From NCBI GenBank assembly GCA_017399445.1, contig JAFQCM010000105.1:1-64000 (forward strand): a stretch of DNA of 64,000 bases, in the 5' to 3' direction. Positions within the stretch are counted from its first letter, which is position 1, and each line of letters opens with the position of its first letter. The translations under genes and the position numbers were made by a program. The notes beneath the pieces were generated by a model that was not told where the DNA came from, searched no databases, and saw nothing but the letters and a program-made list of their open reading frames with translations. Source of the DNA: Lachnospiraceae bacterium. GTDB lineage: Bacteria; Bacillota; Clostridia; Lachnospirales; Lachnospiraceae. This document shows, piece by piece, positions 7,886 through 16,375 of this stretch.

Positions 7886-9097
7886 ATGATAAACATTGCA
7901 TTATTAGGATACGGAACAGTAGGTTCAGGAGTAGTAGAAGTACTTCAGACAAACCAGGACAGTATTAATAAAAGAGCCGGAGAAGAATTAAATCTAAAAT
8001 ATGTTCTTGATTTAAGAGATTTTCCAGGTGATCCAATTCAGGAAAAAATCGTTCATGATTATGAAGTAATTGCAAACGATCCTGAAGTTCAGATTGTAAT
8101 TGAAGTTATGGGTGGTGTAGAACCAGCATATACTTTTGTAAAGCGTGCATTGCTTAGTGGAAAAAGTGTATGTACCTCAAATAAAGAATTAGTAGCAAAA
8201 CATGGTGCAGAACTTTTAGAAATTGCAAAAGAAAAGAACATTAACTTCTTATTTGAAGCAAGTGTAGGTGGCGGTATTCCAATTATCCGTCCTTTAAATT
8301 CTTCATTGACAGCAGATGAAATTGATGTAATCACAGGTATCTTAAATGGTACTACAAACTATATTCTTTCTAAAATGTCAGATGAAGGTTTAGACTTTGA
8401 CAGCGTTTTAAAAGATGCACAGGATAAGGGTTATGCAGAACGTAATCCGGAAGCTGACGTAGAAGGATATGATGCATGTAGAAAAATTGCAATTCTTTCT
8501 TCTCTTGCATTTGGAAATCAGGTAGATTATGAAGATATTTATACAGAAGGAATTACAAAGATTACTGCAGAAGATATTAAATATGCAAAAGCAATGGGAA
8601 GATCCATTAAGCTTTTAGCTTCCAGTAAAAAAGTAGATGACAGCTTTTATGCAATGGTAGCTCCATGTATGGTAGCTCCAAGTCATCCTTTATTTAGTGT
8701 AAGCAATGTATTTAATGCAATCTTTGCTCATGGTAATGTATTAGGTGATGTTATGTTCTACGGAAGTGGTGCAGGAAAATTACCTACAGCCAGTGCAGTA
8801 GTAGCAGACGTAGTAGATGCAGCAAAACATTTGCATCGTAATATTATGACATTCTGGAGCAGCAAGAAACTGGAGTTAACAGATATTAAGAATGCTAAAA
8901 GACGTTTCTTCGTAAGAGTACAGGGAGACGATTCTAAGGTTACAGAAATGGAAAACCTATTTGGAAAACTTACTGTAGTAGATGGAGGAGTTTCCGGAGA
9001 AATCGGATTTGTTACAGAAGTTATGACAGAAGCAGAATTTTCAGAAAAAGCTGAAAAGGCAGATGGTTTAATTAACCGTATTCGTATGGAGGACTAA
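7886..9097 (+). CDS. hom: Homoserine dehydrogenase
   Basis: The enzyme reduces aspartate semialdehyde to homoserine with NAD(P)H, the branch point to threonine and methionine. The N-terminal Rossmann motif is ALLGYGTVGSGV. The catalytic domain contains TGILNGTTNYIL, DAQDKGYAERNPEADVEG and the usual Lys/Glu/Asp active-site residues. A short ACT-like C-terminus (FFVRVQGDD to the end) probably gives feedback control. ATG 7886 is preferred to GTG 7877, because AGGGAG lies seven bases upstream of the ATG. Length (403 residues) is normal. Confidence 0.95.
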   Translation: MINIALLGYGTVGSGVVEVLQTNQDSINKRAGEELNLKYVLDLRDFPGDPIQEKIVHDYEVIANDPEVQIVIEVMGGVEPAYTFVKRALLSGKSVCTSNKELVAKHGAELLEIAKEKNINFLFEASVGGGIPIIRPLNSSLTADEIDVITGILNGTTNYILSKMSDEGLDFDSVLKDAQDKGYAERNPEADVEGYDACRKIAILSSLAFGNQVDYEDIYTEGITKITAEDIKYAKAMGRSIKLLASSKKVDDSFYAMVAPCMVAPSHPLFSVSNVFNAIFAHGNVLGDVMFYGSGAGKLPTASAVVADVVDAAKHLHRNIMTFWSSKKLELTDIKNAKRRFFVRVQGDDSKVTEMENLFGKLTVVDGGVSGEIGFVTEVMTEAEFSEKAEKADGLINRIRMED

Positions 9098-9102
9098 TTA
9101 AA

Positions 9103-10305
9103 ATGAAATATGTCATTGTATTAGGCGATGGTATGGCAGATGAGCCAATTCAAGAATTAGGAGAAAAAACACCTTTGGAATATGCAAAAACACCAGTTAT
9201 GGATATGCTGGCTGCTAAGTCAGAAATAGGGCTGGTACACACTATTCCAGAGGGCATGAAACCAGGAAGTGATACAGCCAATTTATCTGTAATTGGTTAT
9301 GATCCAAAGAAATATTATACAGGACGTTCACCATTAGAAGCTTTAAGCATTGGGGTAGATATGAAGACTACAGATGTAGCACTTCGTACCAATATGGTTA
9401 CTATCTCTGAGGAAGATGTTCCTTATGAAGAAAAGACCATTATTGACCATAGCTCAGGAGAAATCAGTACAGAAGATGCAGCTGTTTTATTAGAGGCAGT
9501 AAAAGAAGGCTTAAAGAGAGAGGGCTATGAATTTTACTTAGGAACCAGTTACAGACATCTGTTAATCTGGGATAAGGGAGAAGTTGTGGACTTAACAGCA
9601 CCTCATGATGTACTTGGTCAGACCATAGGACAGTATCTTCCACAAGATGAAGTCTTAAAAGATATGATGAAGAAAAGCTATGATATTTTAAATACACATC
9701 CTATTAATGTAAAAAGAGCGGAAGCGGGATTAAACAAAGCAAACTCCCTTTGGTTCTGGGGTGCAGGTACCAGACCTGCCTTATCTTCTTTCCAAGAAAA
9801 AACAGGAAAGAAAGGTGTCATGATTTCTGCAGTAGATTTGTTAAAAGGTATTGCAGTAGGCGCTTCCATGCATAATATTGAAGTAGAAGGTGCCAATGGT
9901 GGGCTTCATACTAATTATGAAGGAAAAGCACAGGCAGCAGTAGATGCTCTTACAAAGGATGGCTATGATTTTGCTTATGTTCATGTAGAAGCTCCAGATG
10001 AAATGGGACACCAGGGAAGCGTGGAACGAAAAGTACAGGCAATTGAGAATTTGGATGGAAGAGTAATTAAGAAAGTATTAGAAGGTTTAGAAGCTTCCGG
10101 AGAAGATTTCCGTATTTTAGTTCTTCCAGACCATCCAACGCCAATTCGTGTGCGGACCCATACTTCTTCACCAGTACCATATCTTTTATATGACAGTACA
10201 GATGTGAAGAAAAATACATGGCATTATAATGAGAAAGAAGCAAAGGCAAGCGGAAATTATGTGGCACAGGGACATGAAATGATAGATTATTTTTTGAATC
10301 TGTAG
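9103..10305 (+). CDS. Cofactor-independent phosphoglycerate mutase-like / proposed homoserine kinase
   Basis: The 400-residue protein belongs to the alkaline phosphatase superfamily, archaeal-type phosphoglycerate mutase group. Metal and catalytic motifs visible are VLGDGMADEP, GSDTANLSVIGYDP (catalytic Ser), HVEAPDEMGHQG and LPDHPTP. This subgroup is named either apgM or proposed homoserine kinase. Its position 5 bp after hom, with no thrB visible in the window, favours a role in threonine synthesis, phosphorylating homoserine. That is inference from context and a published family name, not proof. Confidence 0.85.
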   Translation: MKYVIVLGDGMADEPIQELGEKTPLEYAKTPVMDMLAAKSEIGLVHTIPEGMKPGSDTANLSVIGYDPKKYYTGRSPLEALSIGVDMKTTDVALRTNMVTISEEDVPYEEKTIIDHSSGEISTEDAAVLLEAVKEGLKREGYEFYLGTSYRHLLIWDKGEVVDLTAPHDVLGQTIGQYLPQDEVLKDMMKKSYDILNTHPINVKRAEAGLNKANSLWFWGAGTRPALSSFQEKTGKKGVMISAVDLLKGIAVGASMHNIEVEGANGGLHTNYEGKAQAAVDALTKDGYDFAYVHVEAPDEMGHQGSVERKVQAIENLDGRVIKKVLEGLEASGEDFRILVLPDHPTPIRVRTHTSSPVPYLLYDSTDVKKNTWHYNEKEAKASGNYVAQGHEMIDYFLNL

Positions 10306-10366
10306 TTGCGTAGCGACGGAAAGCACGTTAGTGCGACTTTGCGAATGGCGTGGGCTGAACTGTTAC
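10306..10366. repeat. Half copy of palindromic repeat family 1
   Basis: The segment starts directly after the stop codon of the phosphoglycerate mutase-like gene. It carries the family core in reverse orientation (AAGCACGTTAGTGCGACTTT) and ends with GCTGAACTGTTAC. The long hairpin part is missing. Confidence 0.7.
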
Positions 10367-10484
10367 GTTGATTTATTTCAAGAATATTAAAAAAGATTGA
10401 AAAAAATGTTTATCTATGTTAAACTACAAAATGACGTTCGTATTAGAAAATGAATGAATATAGAAAGAAAAGGGGAGAAGAAAA

Positions 10485-11087
10485 ATGGATAACAATTTCA
10501 ATAATGGAAATAACGGCTTTGGAAATAATAATGCTGGAAATTCCGGTAGTGGTTATGACTTAAACAAAGGTTACGATAATAATCCAAATGGTAATGAGTT
10601 TAATCAGTCAAATAGTGGATATGGCCAGAATGGTAGCTTTAATCAGAACGGTGGATACAGCCAGGATGGAAGCCTTAATCAAAACAATGGATACAATCAG
10701 TATGACAGCTTTAACCAGAATGGTAGCTTTGTAAGCCAGGGTAGTGATAACTTCAATAATGGAAGTTACAACAATTATGGCTCTCAGCAGCCACAGCAAG
10801 GAAGCAATGGTATGGCAATTGCTTCTATCGTGGTTGGTGCATTATCAATCCTTTCCTGTTGTTGCTGGTGGCTTGCTTTGATTTTGGGTATTGTTGGTGT
10901 TGTATTGGCAATCCTTTCAAAGAACAAGTCTGTTACAGGTAAGATGGAAACAACTGCAGTAGTAGGTATGATACTTTCTATTATAGGTGTTGTAATTGCT
11001 ATTGTTGTAGTAATTGGATCAGCAGCATTAGCTGGTACACCGGAATATCAGGAATTTTACAACGAATTAATGAATTCATACTATTAA
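10485..11087 (+). CDS. Asn/Gly-rich membrane protein with DUF4190-like domain
   Basis: Residues 1-~105 are low complexity, rich in Asn, Gly, Gln, Ser and Tyr, with repeats such as NQNGSF and NQNGGY. The rest has two transmembrane segments around a conserved-looking core (AIASIVVGALSILSCC and VVGMILSIIGVVIAIVVV) separated by a short loop. This is the DUF4190 type of small membrane domain. The disordered N-terminus is probably cytoplasmic or wall-exposed. The function of the family is unknown. A ribosome site AGGGGAGAAG precedes the ATG, and a strong terminator follows. Confidence 0.75.
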   Translation: MDNNFNNGNNGFGNNNAGNSGSGYDLNKGYDNNPNGNEFNQSNSGYGQNGSFNQNGGYSQDGSLNQNNGYNQYDSFNQNGSFVSQGSDNFNNGSYNNYGSQQPQQGSNGMAIASIVVGALSILSCCCWWLALILGIVGVVLAILSKNKSVTGKMETTAVVGMILSIIGVVIAIVVVIGSAALAGTPEYQEFYNELMNSYY

Positions 11088-11093
11088 TGAATT

Positions 11094-11130
11094 AAAAAAA
11101 GCTATAAGGTGAAAGCCTTATAGCTTTTTT
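11094..11130 (+). terminator. Intrinsic terminator
   Basis: The stem GCTATAAGG/CCTTATAGC with a six-base loop is followed by TTTTTT. A-run and T-run flank the stem, so it may work in both directions. Confidence 0.9.
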
Positions 11131-11146
11131 AGACAGTGGAGTAGAT

Positions 11147-11551
11147 ATGGAAAAAACAGAAAAACGATTATATATACTTGGGCTTATAAGTATTACATTA
11201 CTGATTATTTTTTTATTGATTTGTAAAAAATTGAATTTTGATTTTTTGGACATGATTCCACCTTGTGGATTTCGAGTGATAACCGGGTATTATTGTCCGG
11301 GGTGTGGTGGTACCAGAGCAGTCAGAGCATTTTTTGCGGGAAAATTTATCACTTCTTTTTTTTATCACCCCTTTGTGATATATTGTGTTATAATTATGAC
11401 GGTTTTTATGATTACAAATACCATCCAGCTTCTTAGTAGAAATGGGTTGAAGGTTGGTCTAAAATATAGACATGGTTATCTTTATGGTGGAATTGTGGTA
11501 ATTATAGTAAACTGGATCGTTCAAAATATATATATTCTCTTATCAAAATAA
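11147..11551 (+). CDS. DUF2752 family membrane protein
   Basis: The 134-residue protein has three transmembrane segments (about 10-28, 68-90, 110-130). It carries the DUF2752 signature PPCGFRVITGYYCPGCGGTRA, in which Cys-rich PCG and CPGCGGTRA motifs precede a helix and a His (FYHP). The function of the family is not established. The start lies just after the terminator at 11130, preceded by a weak GTGGAGTAG ribosome site. Confidence 0.85.
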   Translation: MEKTEKRLYILGLISITLLIIFLLICKKLNFDFLDMIPPCGFRVITGYYCPGCGGTRAVRAFFAGKFITSFFYHPFVIYCVIIMTVFMITNTIQLLSRNGLKVGLKYRHGYLYGGIVVIIVNWIVQNIYILLSK

Positions 11552-11563
11552 AAGTAATATTTA

Positions 11564-11650
11564 GTAACAGTTCAGCCATGGTATGATGTTCAAGTACATT
11601 ATGCTGGCATAGAATGCACTTGAACATCATACCATGAGCAGAATTATTAC
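11564..11650. repeat. Short copy of palindromic repeat family 1 with a different hairpin
   Basis: The element starts GTAACAGTTCAGCC and ends GAGCAGAATTATTAC, a degenerate right terminal repeat. Between them is a long inverted repeat (CATGGTATGATGTTCAAGT... mirrored to the right). The hairpin sequence differs from the other copies while its layout is the same. It lies between the DUF2752 gene and tex. Confidence 0.7.
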
Positions 11651-11678
11651 AATATTTATATAGAAAGGATTTGAAACA

Positions 11679-13820
11679 ATGGACATTATAAAAGCTCTTG
11701 CAGAAGAACTGGAAGTGAAAAAATGGCAGGTGGAAGCTGCTGTAAAATTAATGGATGAAGGAAATACCATTCCTTTTATCTCACGATACAGAAAAGAAGC
11801 TACCGGTACTTTAAATGATGAGCAATTGCGAAAATTGCATGAAAGACTGACTTATTTAAGAAATTTAGAAGAAAAGAAGGAACAGGTTCTTGCCAGCATT
11901 GAAGAACAGGGAAAATTAACAGAAGAATTAAAGGAAAGAATCATAGAAGCAGAGACGCTGGCACTGGTAGATGATTTATATCGTCCTTATCGACCAAAAA
12001 GAAGAACCAGAGCTACCATTGCCAAGGAAAAAGGCTTGGAAGGCCTGGCAAATTATATTCTGTTACAGATGTGTAATGAACCAGTGGAACAGGAAGCATT
12101 AAAATATGTATCCGCTGAAAAAGAAGTGGCAGATGAAAAAGAAGCCATTGAAGGTGCAAAGGACATTATTGCAGAATCTATTTCAGAAGAAGCAGATTAC
12201 AGAATTTACATTAGAAATCTTACTATAAAAGAAGGAAACATGACATCTTCTGCAAAAAGTGAAGAGGAAAAATCAGTATATGAAACTTACTACAACTTTA
12301 CCCAGCCTGTCAGTAAGGTGCCAGGGTACAGAGTGCTTGCAATGAATCGTGGGGAAGCAGATAAAATCTTAAATGTAAAGATTGAAGCTCCTGAAGATGG
12401 GATTATTACTTACTTAAACAGTAAAATCATTGTAAAGGAAAATCCATATACTACACCAATTTTAAAAGATGTGGTATTGGATAGTTATAAAAGATTAATT
12501 GCACCGGCTATTGAACGTGAAATTCGAAATGAATTAACAGAAAAAGCAGAGGACAGTGCCATTGTAGTATTTGGTAAAAACTTAACTCAGCTGTTAATGC
12601 AGCCTCCAATTGTGGGACATGTGGTCCTTGGATGGGATCCTGCATTCCGTACCGGTTGTAAGCTGGCTGTAGTAGATGAAACAGGAAAAGTACTGGATAC
12701 TACAGTAATATATCCAACAGAACCTCAAAAGAAGGTAGAGGAATCAAAAAAAGTATTAAAGCAGTTAATTAAAAAGTACAATATCAGCCTGATTTCTGTT
12801 GGAAATGGTACGGCTTCTAGAGAATCAGAACAGATAATTGTAGACCTACTAAAAGAATTGGATTCTCAGGTGCAGTATGTCATTGTAAATGAAGCAGGTG
12901 CTTCCGTATATTCTGCAAGTAAACTGGCAACAGAAGAATTTCCGAATTTTGATGTGGGACAGCGTAGTGCCACATCGATTGCAAGAAGACTTCAGGATCC
13001 ATTGGCAGAATTGGTAAAGATTGACCCAAAATCCATTGGAGTAGGTCAGTACCAGCATGATATGAATCAGAAAAAATTAAGTGAAGCTTTGGGTGGTGTA
13101 GTAGAAGACTGCGTAAATAAGGTGGGAGTAGATTTGAATACAGCATCTGCTTCACTGTTAGAATATATTTCTGGTGTGTCAAAAGTAATTGCTAAAAATA
13201 TTGTGGCATACCGTGAGGATAATGGAAGATTTAAAGACAGAAAAGAATTGTTAAAGGTAGGAAAGTTAGGACCTAAGGCATTTGAACAGTGTGCAGGTTT
13301 CTTAAGAATCAGTGGGGGAAGCAATCCTTTGGATGCTACCAGTGTGCATCCGGAAAGTTATGAAGCCGCAAAAGAATTATTAAAGAAGTTAGATTATACA
13401 CCAGAAGATGTTATTGCAGGAAACTTAAATGGATTATCTAAGAAAGTAAAAGATTATAAAAAGCTGGCAGAGGAATTGGAAATTGGTGAAATTACCTTAA
13501 GAGATATCGTAAAGGAATTAGAAAAGCCTGCCAGAGACCCTCGTGATGAAATGCCGAAGCCTGTGTTAAGAACAGATGTATTGGATATGAAGGACTTGAA
13601 AGAAGGCATGATTTTAAAAGGAACTGTGCGAAATGTAATTGATTTTGGTGCCTTTGTGGATATCGGGGTTCATCAGGATGGATTACTTCATATCTCACAG
13701 ATCACCAACCGGTTTATTAAGCATCCAATGGAAGTTTTGGCTATTGGAGATGTGGTTGAGGTGAAGGTCTTGAGTGTGGATATGGAAAGAAAGCAGATTA
13801 AACTGACTATGAAATTCTAA
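11679..13820 (+). CDS. tex: Tex RNA-binding transcription accessory protein
   Basis: The 713-residue length and domain order match Tex: an N-terminal helical region with PFISRYRKEATG, a YqgF/RNase H-like core around VVLGWDPAFRTGCKLAVVDE, helix-hairpin-helix repeats near VGVDLNTASASLLEYISGV, and a C-terminal S1 domain (about 640-713, GTVRNVIDFGAFVDIGVHQDGLLHIS). Tex binds nucleic acid and affects transcription and stress tolerance in several bacteria. A ribosome site AGAAAGGA precedes the ATG. It appears monocistronic. Confidence 0.96.
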   Translation: MDIIKALAEELEVKKWQVEAAVKLMDEGNTIPFISRYRKEATGTLNDEQLRKLHERLTYLRNLEEKKEQVLASIEEQGKLTEELKERIIEAETLALVDDLYRPYRPKRRTRATIAKEKGLEGLANYILLQMCNEPVEQEALKYVSAEKEVADEKEAIEGAKDIIAESISEEADYRIYIRNLTIKEGNMTSSAKSEEEKSVYETYYNFTQPVSKVPGYRVLAMNRGEADKILNVKIEAPEDGIITYLNSKIIVKENPYTTPILKDVVLDSYKRLIAPAIEREIRNELTEKAEDSAIVVFGKNLTQLLMQPPIVGHVVLGWDPAFRTGCKLAVVDETGKVLDTTVIYPTEPQKKVEESKKVLKQLIKKYNISLISVGNGTASRESEQIIVDLLKELDSQVQYVIVNEAGASVYSASKLATEEFPNFDVGQRSATSIARRLQDPLAELVKIDPKSIGVGQYQHDMNQKKLSEALGGVVEDCVNKVGVDLNTASASLLEYISGVSKVIAKNIVAYREDNGRFKDRKELLKVGKLGPKAFEQCAGFLRISGGSNPLDATSVHPESYEAAKELLKKLDYTPEDVIAGNLNGLSKKVKDYKKLAEELEIGEITLRDIVKELEKPARDPRDEMPKPVLRTDVLDMKDLKEGMILKGTVRNVIDFGAFVDIGVHQDGLLHISQITNRFIKHPMEVLAIGDVVEVKVLSVDMERKQIKLTMKF

Positions 13821-13969
13821 GGATGTGGCTACGCGGATGCCCATAAGCGGCAGTAATGCTGTTAATGGGAGGGTTTGGCAGTGCCAGCAAAAGAGGGGGG
13901 ACATACTGAGTTTCTGATAATAAGATTCAAGAAATTTTGTAAGGGAAAATGCCATAAAGTTACAAAATG
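13821..13969. other. Intergenic region without recognised gene
   Basis: The stretch after tex is purine-rich near 13890 (a GAGGGGGG run) and has no convincing ribosome site or frame on either strand. I see no clear terminator. Confidence 0.3.
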
Positions 13970-14133
13970 GTAACAGTTCAGCCCACGCCATTCGCAAAGT
14001 CGCACTATCGTGCTTTCCGTTGCTACGCAACTACCTTTGCTCATATACAGGCGTTCCGCTCATGATATGTGATACAAGCCCATTTTATGTCAGCATAATG
14101 CACTTGTATCATATATCATGGCTGAACTGTTAC
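13970..14133. repeat. Dispersed palindromic repeat, full copy (family 1)
   Basis: Ends are GTAACAGTTCAGCC and GGCTGAACTGTTAC. The interior matches the copy at 1194-1340, including the CGCAAAGTCGCACTA core and the long TGATATGTGATACAAG hairpin, with a few changes and about 17 extra bases (TACGCAACTACCTTTGC region). It lies just upstream of the glnK promoter. Confidence 0.8.
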
Positions 14134-14161
14134 ACAAAATGTGATATTTTTCGAAAAGTGG

Positions 14162-14189
14162 TTGACAAATGATTGTCAAGGTGTATAAT
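14162..14189 (+). promoter_or_regulatory. Sigma-A promoter of glnK-amt
   Basis: TTGACA (14162-14167) and TATAAT (14184-14189) are both consensus hexamers, 16 bp apart. Transcription would start near 14196, giving a leader of about 138 bases before glnK. Confidence 0.8.
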
Positions 14190-14204
14190 GTATTTCAGAA
14201 ACAA

Positions 14205-14252
14205 GGGAGTTTCGAAAGACGTAAAGTCTGTCGAGACTCTCTTTTTGTTTTG
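14205..14252 (+). promoter_or_regulatory. Terminator-like hairpin in the glnK leader (candidate attenuator)
   Basis: In the leader, GAGTTTCGA pairs with TCGAGACTC and the inner AGAC pairs with GTCT around a GTAAA loop; TTTTTGTTTT follows directly. A second small hairpin (AAGAAAC/GTTTCTT, about 14255-14279) follows. A terminator between promoter and gene implies regulated read-through, presumably by nitrogen status. The factor is not identifiable here. Confidence 0.6.
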
Positions 14253-14333
14253 TAAGAAACAGTGGAAAAGGTTTCTTAAAGTCTAAACAAGTGCTGTGAG
14301 ATAAAGAACATAGCAAGATAAGGAGGTTTCTAT

Positions 14334-14672
14334 ATGAAAAAATTAGAAATTGTTATCAGACCAGAAAAATTGGAGGAGCTCAAGGATATTCTTGATACTT
14401 GTAAGGTTACAGGGGTTATGATAACTAACGTAATGGGTTATGGTAACCAGAAAGGTTACAAGCAGACATATCGGGGTAGTGAGTACAATGTAAATCTTTT
14501 ACCAAAGATTAAGGTGGAAACAGTTGTGGCTGAAGATGTGGCAGAAAAATTAATTGAAATGGTTGTAAAAGAGATAAATACCGGTAATTACGGAGATGGT
14601 AAAATATTTATTTCAAACATTGAAGATGTTGTTAGAGTACGTACCGGAGAGCGTGGAGAAGGCGCTGTATAA
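14334..14672 (+). CDS. glnK: P-II nitrogen regulatory protein (GlnK type)
   Basis: This 112-residue protein has the P-II fold signature: an N-terminal MKKLEIVIRPEKLEELKDIL strand-helix, a T-loop GYGNQKGYKQTYRGSEYNVN with the Tyr51-equivalent in RGSEY, and the C-terminal nucleotide-binding segment NYGDGKIFISNIEDVVRVRTGERG. P-II proteins bind ATP/ADP and 2-oxoglutarate and gate the ammonium channel. Its place directly before amt marks it as GlnK. The ribosome site AAGGAGG is strong. Confidence 0.96.
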   Translation: MKKLEIVIRPEKLEELKDILDTCKVTGVMITNVMGYGNQKGYKQTYRGSEYNVNLLPKIKVETVVAEDVAEKLIEMVVKEINTGNYGDGKIFISNIEDVVRVRTGERGEGAV

Positions 14673-14827
14673 AAAACCACAGTTAGATGTGGAAAATACA
14701 TATAGATTCCGTTATCAATGGGGATAACACATGCAGGATAGTTTTTATCAGTGCAGTGTTGTCCCTTTTTATATGGAATTTATAATTATGGCAGGAGTCT
14801 GATTTATATAGATAGGAGGAAGATATT

Positions 14828-16081
14828 ATGATGATATTAACGAGTGAGTTAGCACCGGAAATTTTGGAGGCTGTACAGTCAGAGGTGTTTAGTGTTTGGT
14901 TTTTGATTGGTGCGGCATTGGTATTTTTTATGCAGTGTGGTTTTGCAATGGTAGAGGCTGGTTTTACAAGAGCAAAAAATACAGCAAATATTATTATGAA
15001 GAATTTAATAGATTTTTGTTTAGGTACGGTAGCTTTCTTTTTATTAGGATATAATTTATTATGTGGAGAAGGAAATAAATTTATTGGATTTGGATTAAAT
15101 CCTTTTGGTAGCTTTACTGAAATGGATTGGTCAGGTTTTGTATTTAACTTAGTGTTCTGTGCAACAGCAGCTACCATTGTTTCAGGTGCTATGGCAGAAC
15201 GTACGAAATTTATATCGTATTGTATATACAGTTTTGTTATCAGCCTTGTGATTTATCCAATCGAAGCTCATTGGATTTGGGGTGGAACAGCATGGTTAAC
15301 AGATTTAGGATTTGTAGATTTCGCAGGTTCTTGTGCTATTCATATGGTAGGTGGTATCTCCGCATTTATCGGTGCCGCTTTCTTAGGACCTCGTATTGGC
15401 AAATATGATGCAAATGGAAAGAGTAAACCAATTCTTGGACATAACCTGTTAGCAGGTGCTCTTGGATGCTTTATTCTTTGGTTTGGATGGTATGGATTCA
15501 ATGGTGCGGCTGCAACCAGTGTAGATCAGTTGGCACAGATTTTTGTAACAACTACAATTGCACCTGCTATGGGTACTCTTTCTGCTATGATTTTTACATG
15601 GGTTAAGAATGGAAAACCAGATGTATCTATGTCATTAAATGGTGCATTAGCAGGTTTGGTAGGTGTGACAGCAGGGTGTTCTAATGTAGATGCCATAGGC
15701 TCCTTTGCTATTGGTATTGTAGCAGGTATTATTGTATGTGTTGTAGTACTTTTCGTTGAAAATGTATTAAAAGTAGATGACCCGGTAGGTGCTGTTGCAG
15801 TTCATGGTGCATGTGGTATCTGGGGAACATTTGCAGTAGGTTTATTCGATTATACAAATGGTCTTTTCTATGGTGGTGGTGTTCATTTATTATTAATTCA
15901 GTTACTTGGTATTGTAGTAGTAGCTGCATGGACAATTATCACAATGACGATTGTATTCTTCGTTATTAATAAAACAATTGGTCTTCGTGCTTCTAAGGAA
16001 GAGGAACTTCAGGGGTTGGATCCAACCGAACATGGTTTGGAATCATCTTATCCAGATTTCCAGAAGGCAAACTACAAGTAA
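14828..16081 (+). CDS. amt: Ammonium transporter (Amt family)
   Basis: The 417-residue channel has about eleven transmembrane helices. Amt motifs are visible: GAALVFFMQCGFAMVEAGF at the N-terminus, the signature DFAGSCAIHMVGG with one pore His, FGWYGFNGAA, and AVHGACGIWG with the second pore His. It conducts ammonium/ammonia into the cell and is inhibited by the GlnK encoded 155 bp upstream. The ribosome site GATAGGAGGAAG supports ATG 14828. A strong terminator follows. Confidence 0.96.
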   Translation: MMILTSELAPEILEAVQSEVFSVWFLIGAALVFFMQCGFAMVEAGFTRAKNTANIIMKNLIDFCLGTVAFFLLGYNLLCGEGNKFIGFGLNPFGSFTEMDWSGFVFNLVFCATAATIVSGAMAERTKFISYCIYSFVISLVIYPIEAHWIWGGTAWLTDLGFVDFAGSCAIHMVGGISAFIGAAFLGPRIGKYDANGKSKPILGHNLLAGALGCFILWFGWYGFNGAAATSVDQLAQIFVTTTIAPAMGTLSAMIFTWVKNGKPDVSMSLNGALAGLVGVTAGCSNVDAIGSFAIGIVAGIIVCVVVLFVENVLKVDDPVGAVAVHGACGIWGTFAVGLFDYTNGLFYGGGVHLLLIQLLGIVVVAAWTIITMTIVFFVINKTIGLRASKEEELQGLDPTEHGLESSYPDFQKANYK

Positions 16082-16138
16082 TATATATAAATTAGCGTTT
16101 ATCTTATCCCCCGTATAGTTTATGACATATATTGAGAG

Positions 16139-16171
16139 AGCCCCCAAGTGCTTCCACCACTTGGGGGCTTT
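16139..16171 (+). terminator. Intrinsic terminator after amt
   Basis: AGCCCCCAAGTG pairs with CACTTGGGGGCT around a short loop and is followed by a short T-run (TTTCCC). The stem is very stable. Confidence 0.85.
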
Positions 16172-16288
16172 CCCGTTACTGTTCATTTGCAAGCTTCCCT
16201 AATTCTGTAACAGTTTAGACACTTGGCTGAATTGATAGTTCGCAGTAATCAATTGATATTTAATAAGTGGAATTTAAGTACAAACTTG

Positions 16289-16318
16289 TTGTGAATAACT
16301 TTAAGTATATGGTATACT
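16289..16318 (+). promoter_or_regulatory. Putative promoter of the PilZ gene
   Basis: TTGTGA (16289-16294) and TATACT (16313-16318) are 18 bp apart and 58 bp upstream of the start codon. A degenerate trace of repeat family 1 (GTAACAGTTTAG, about 16206) lies further upstream. Confidence 0.4.
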
Positions 16319-16375
16319 ATATAAAATGGTGTAAAACTAGCATACACTGAAATTTTATACAAAGGAGTTGGCTGC

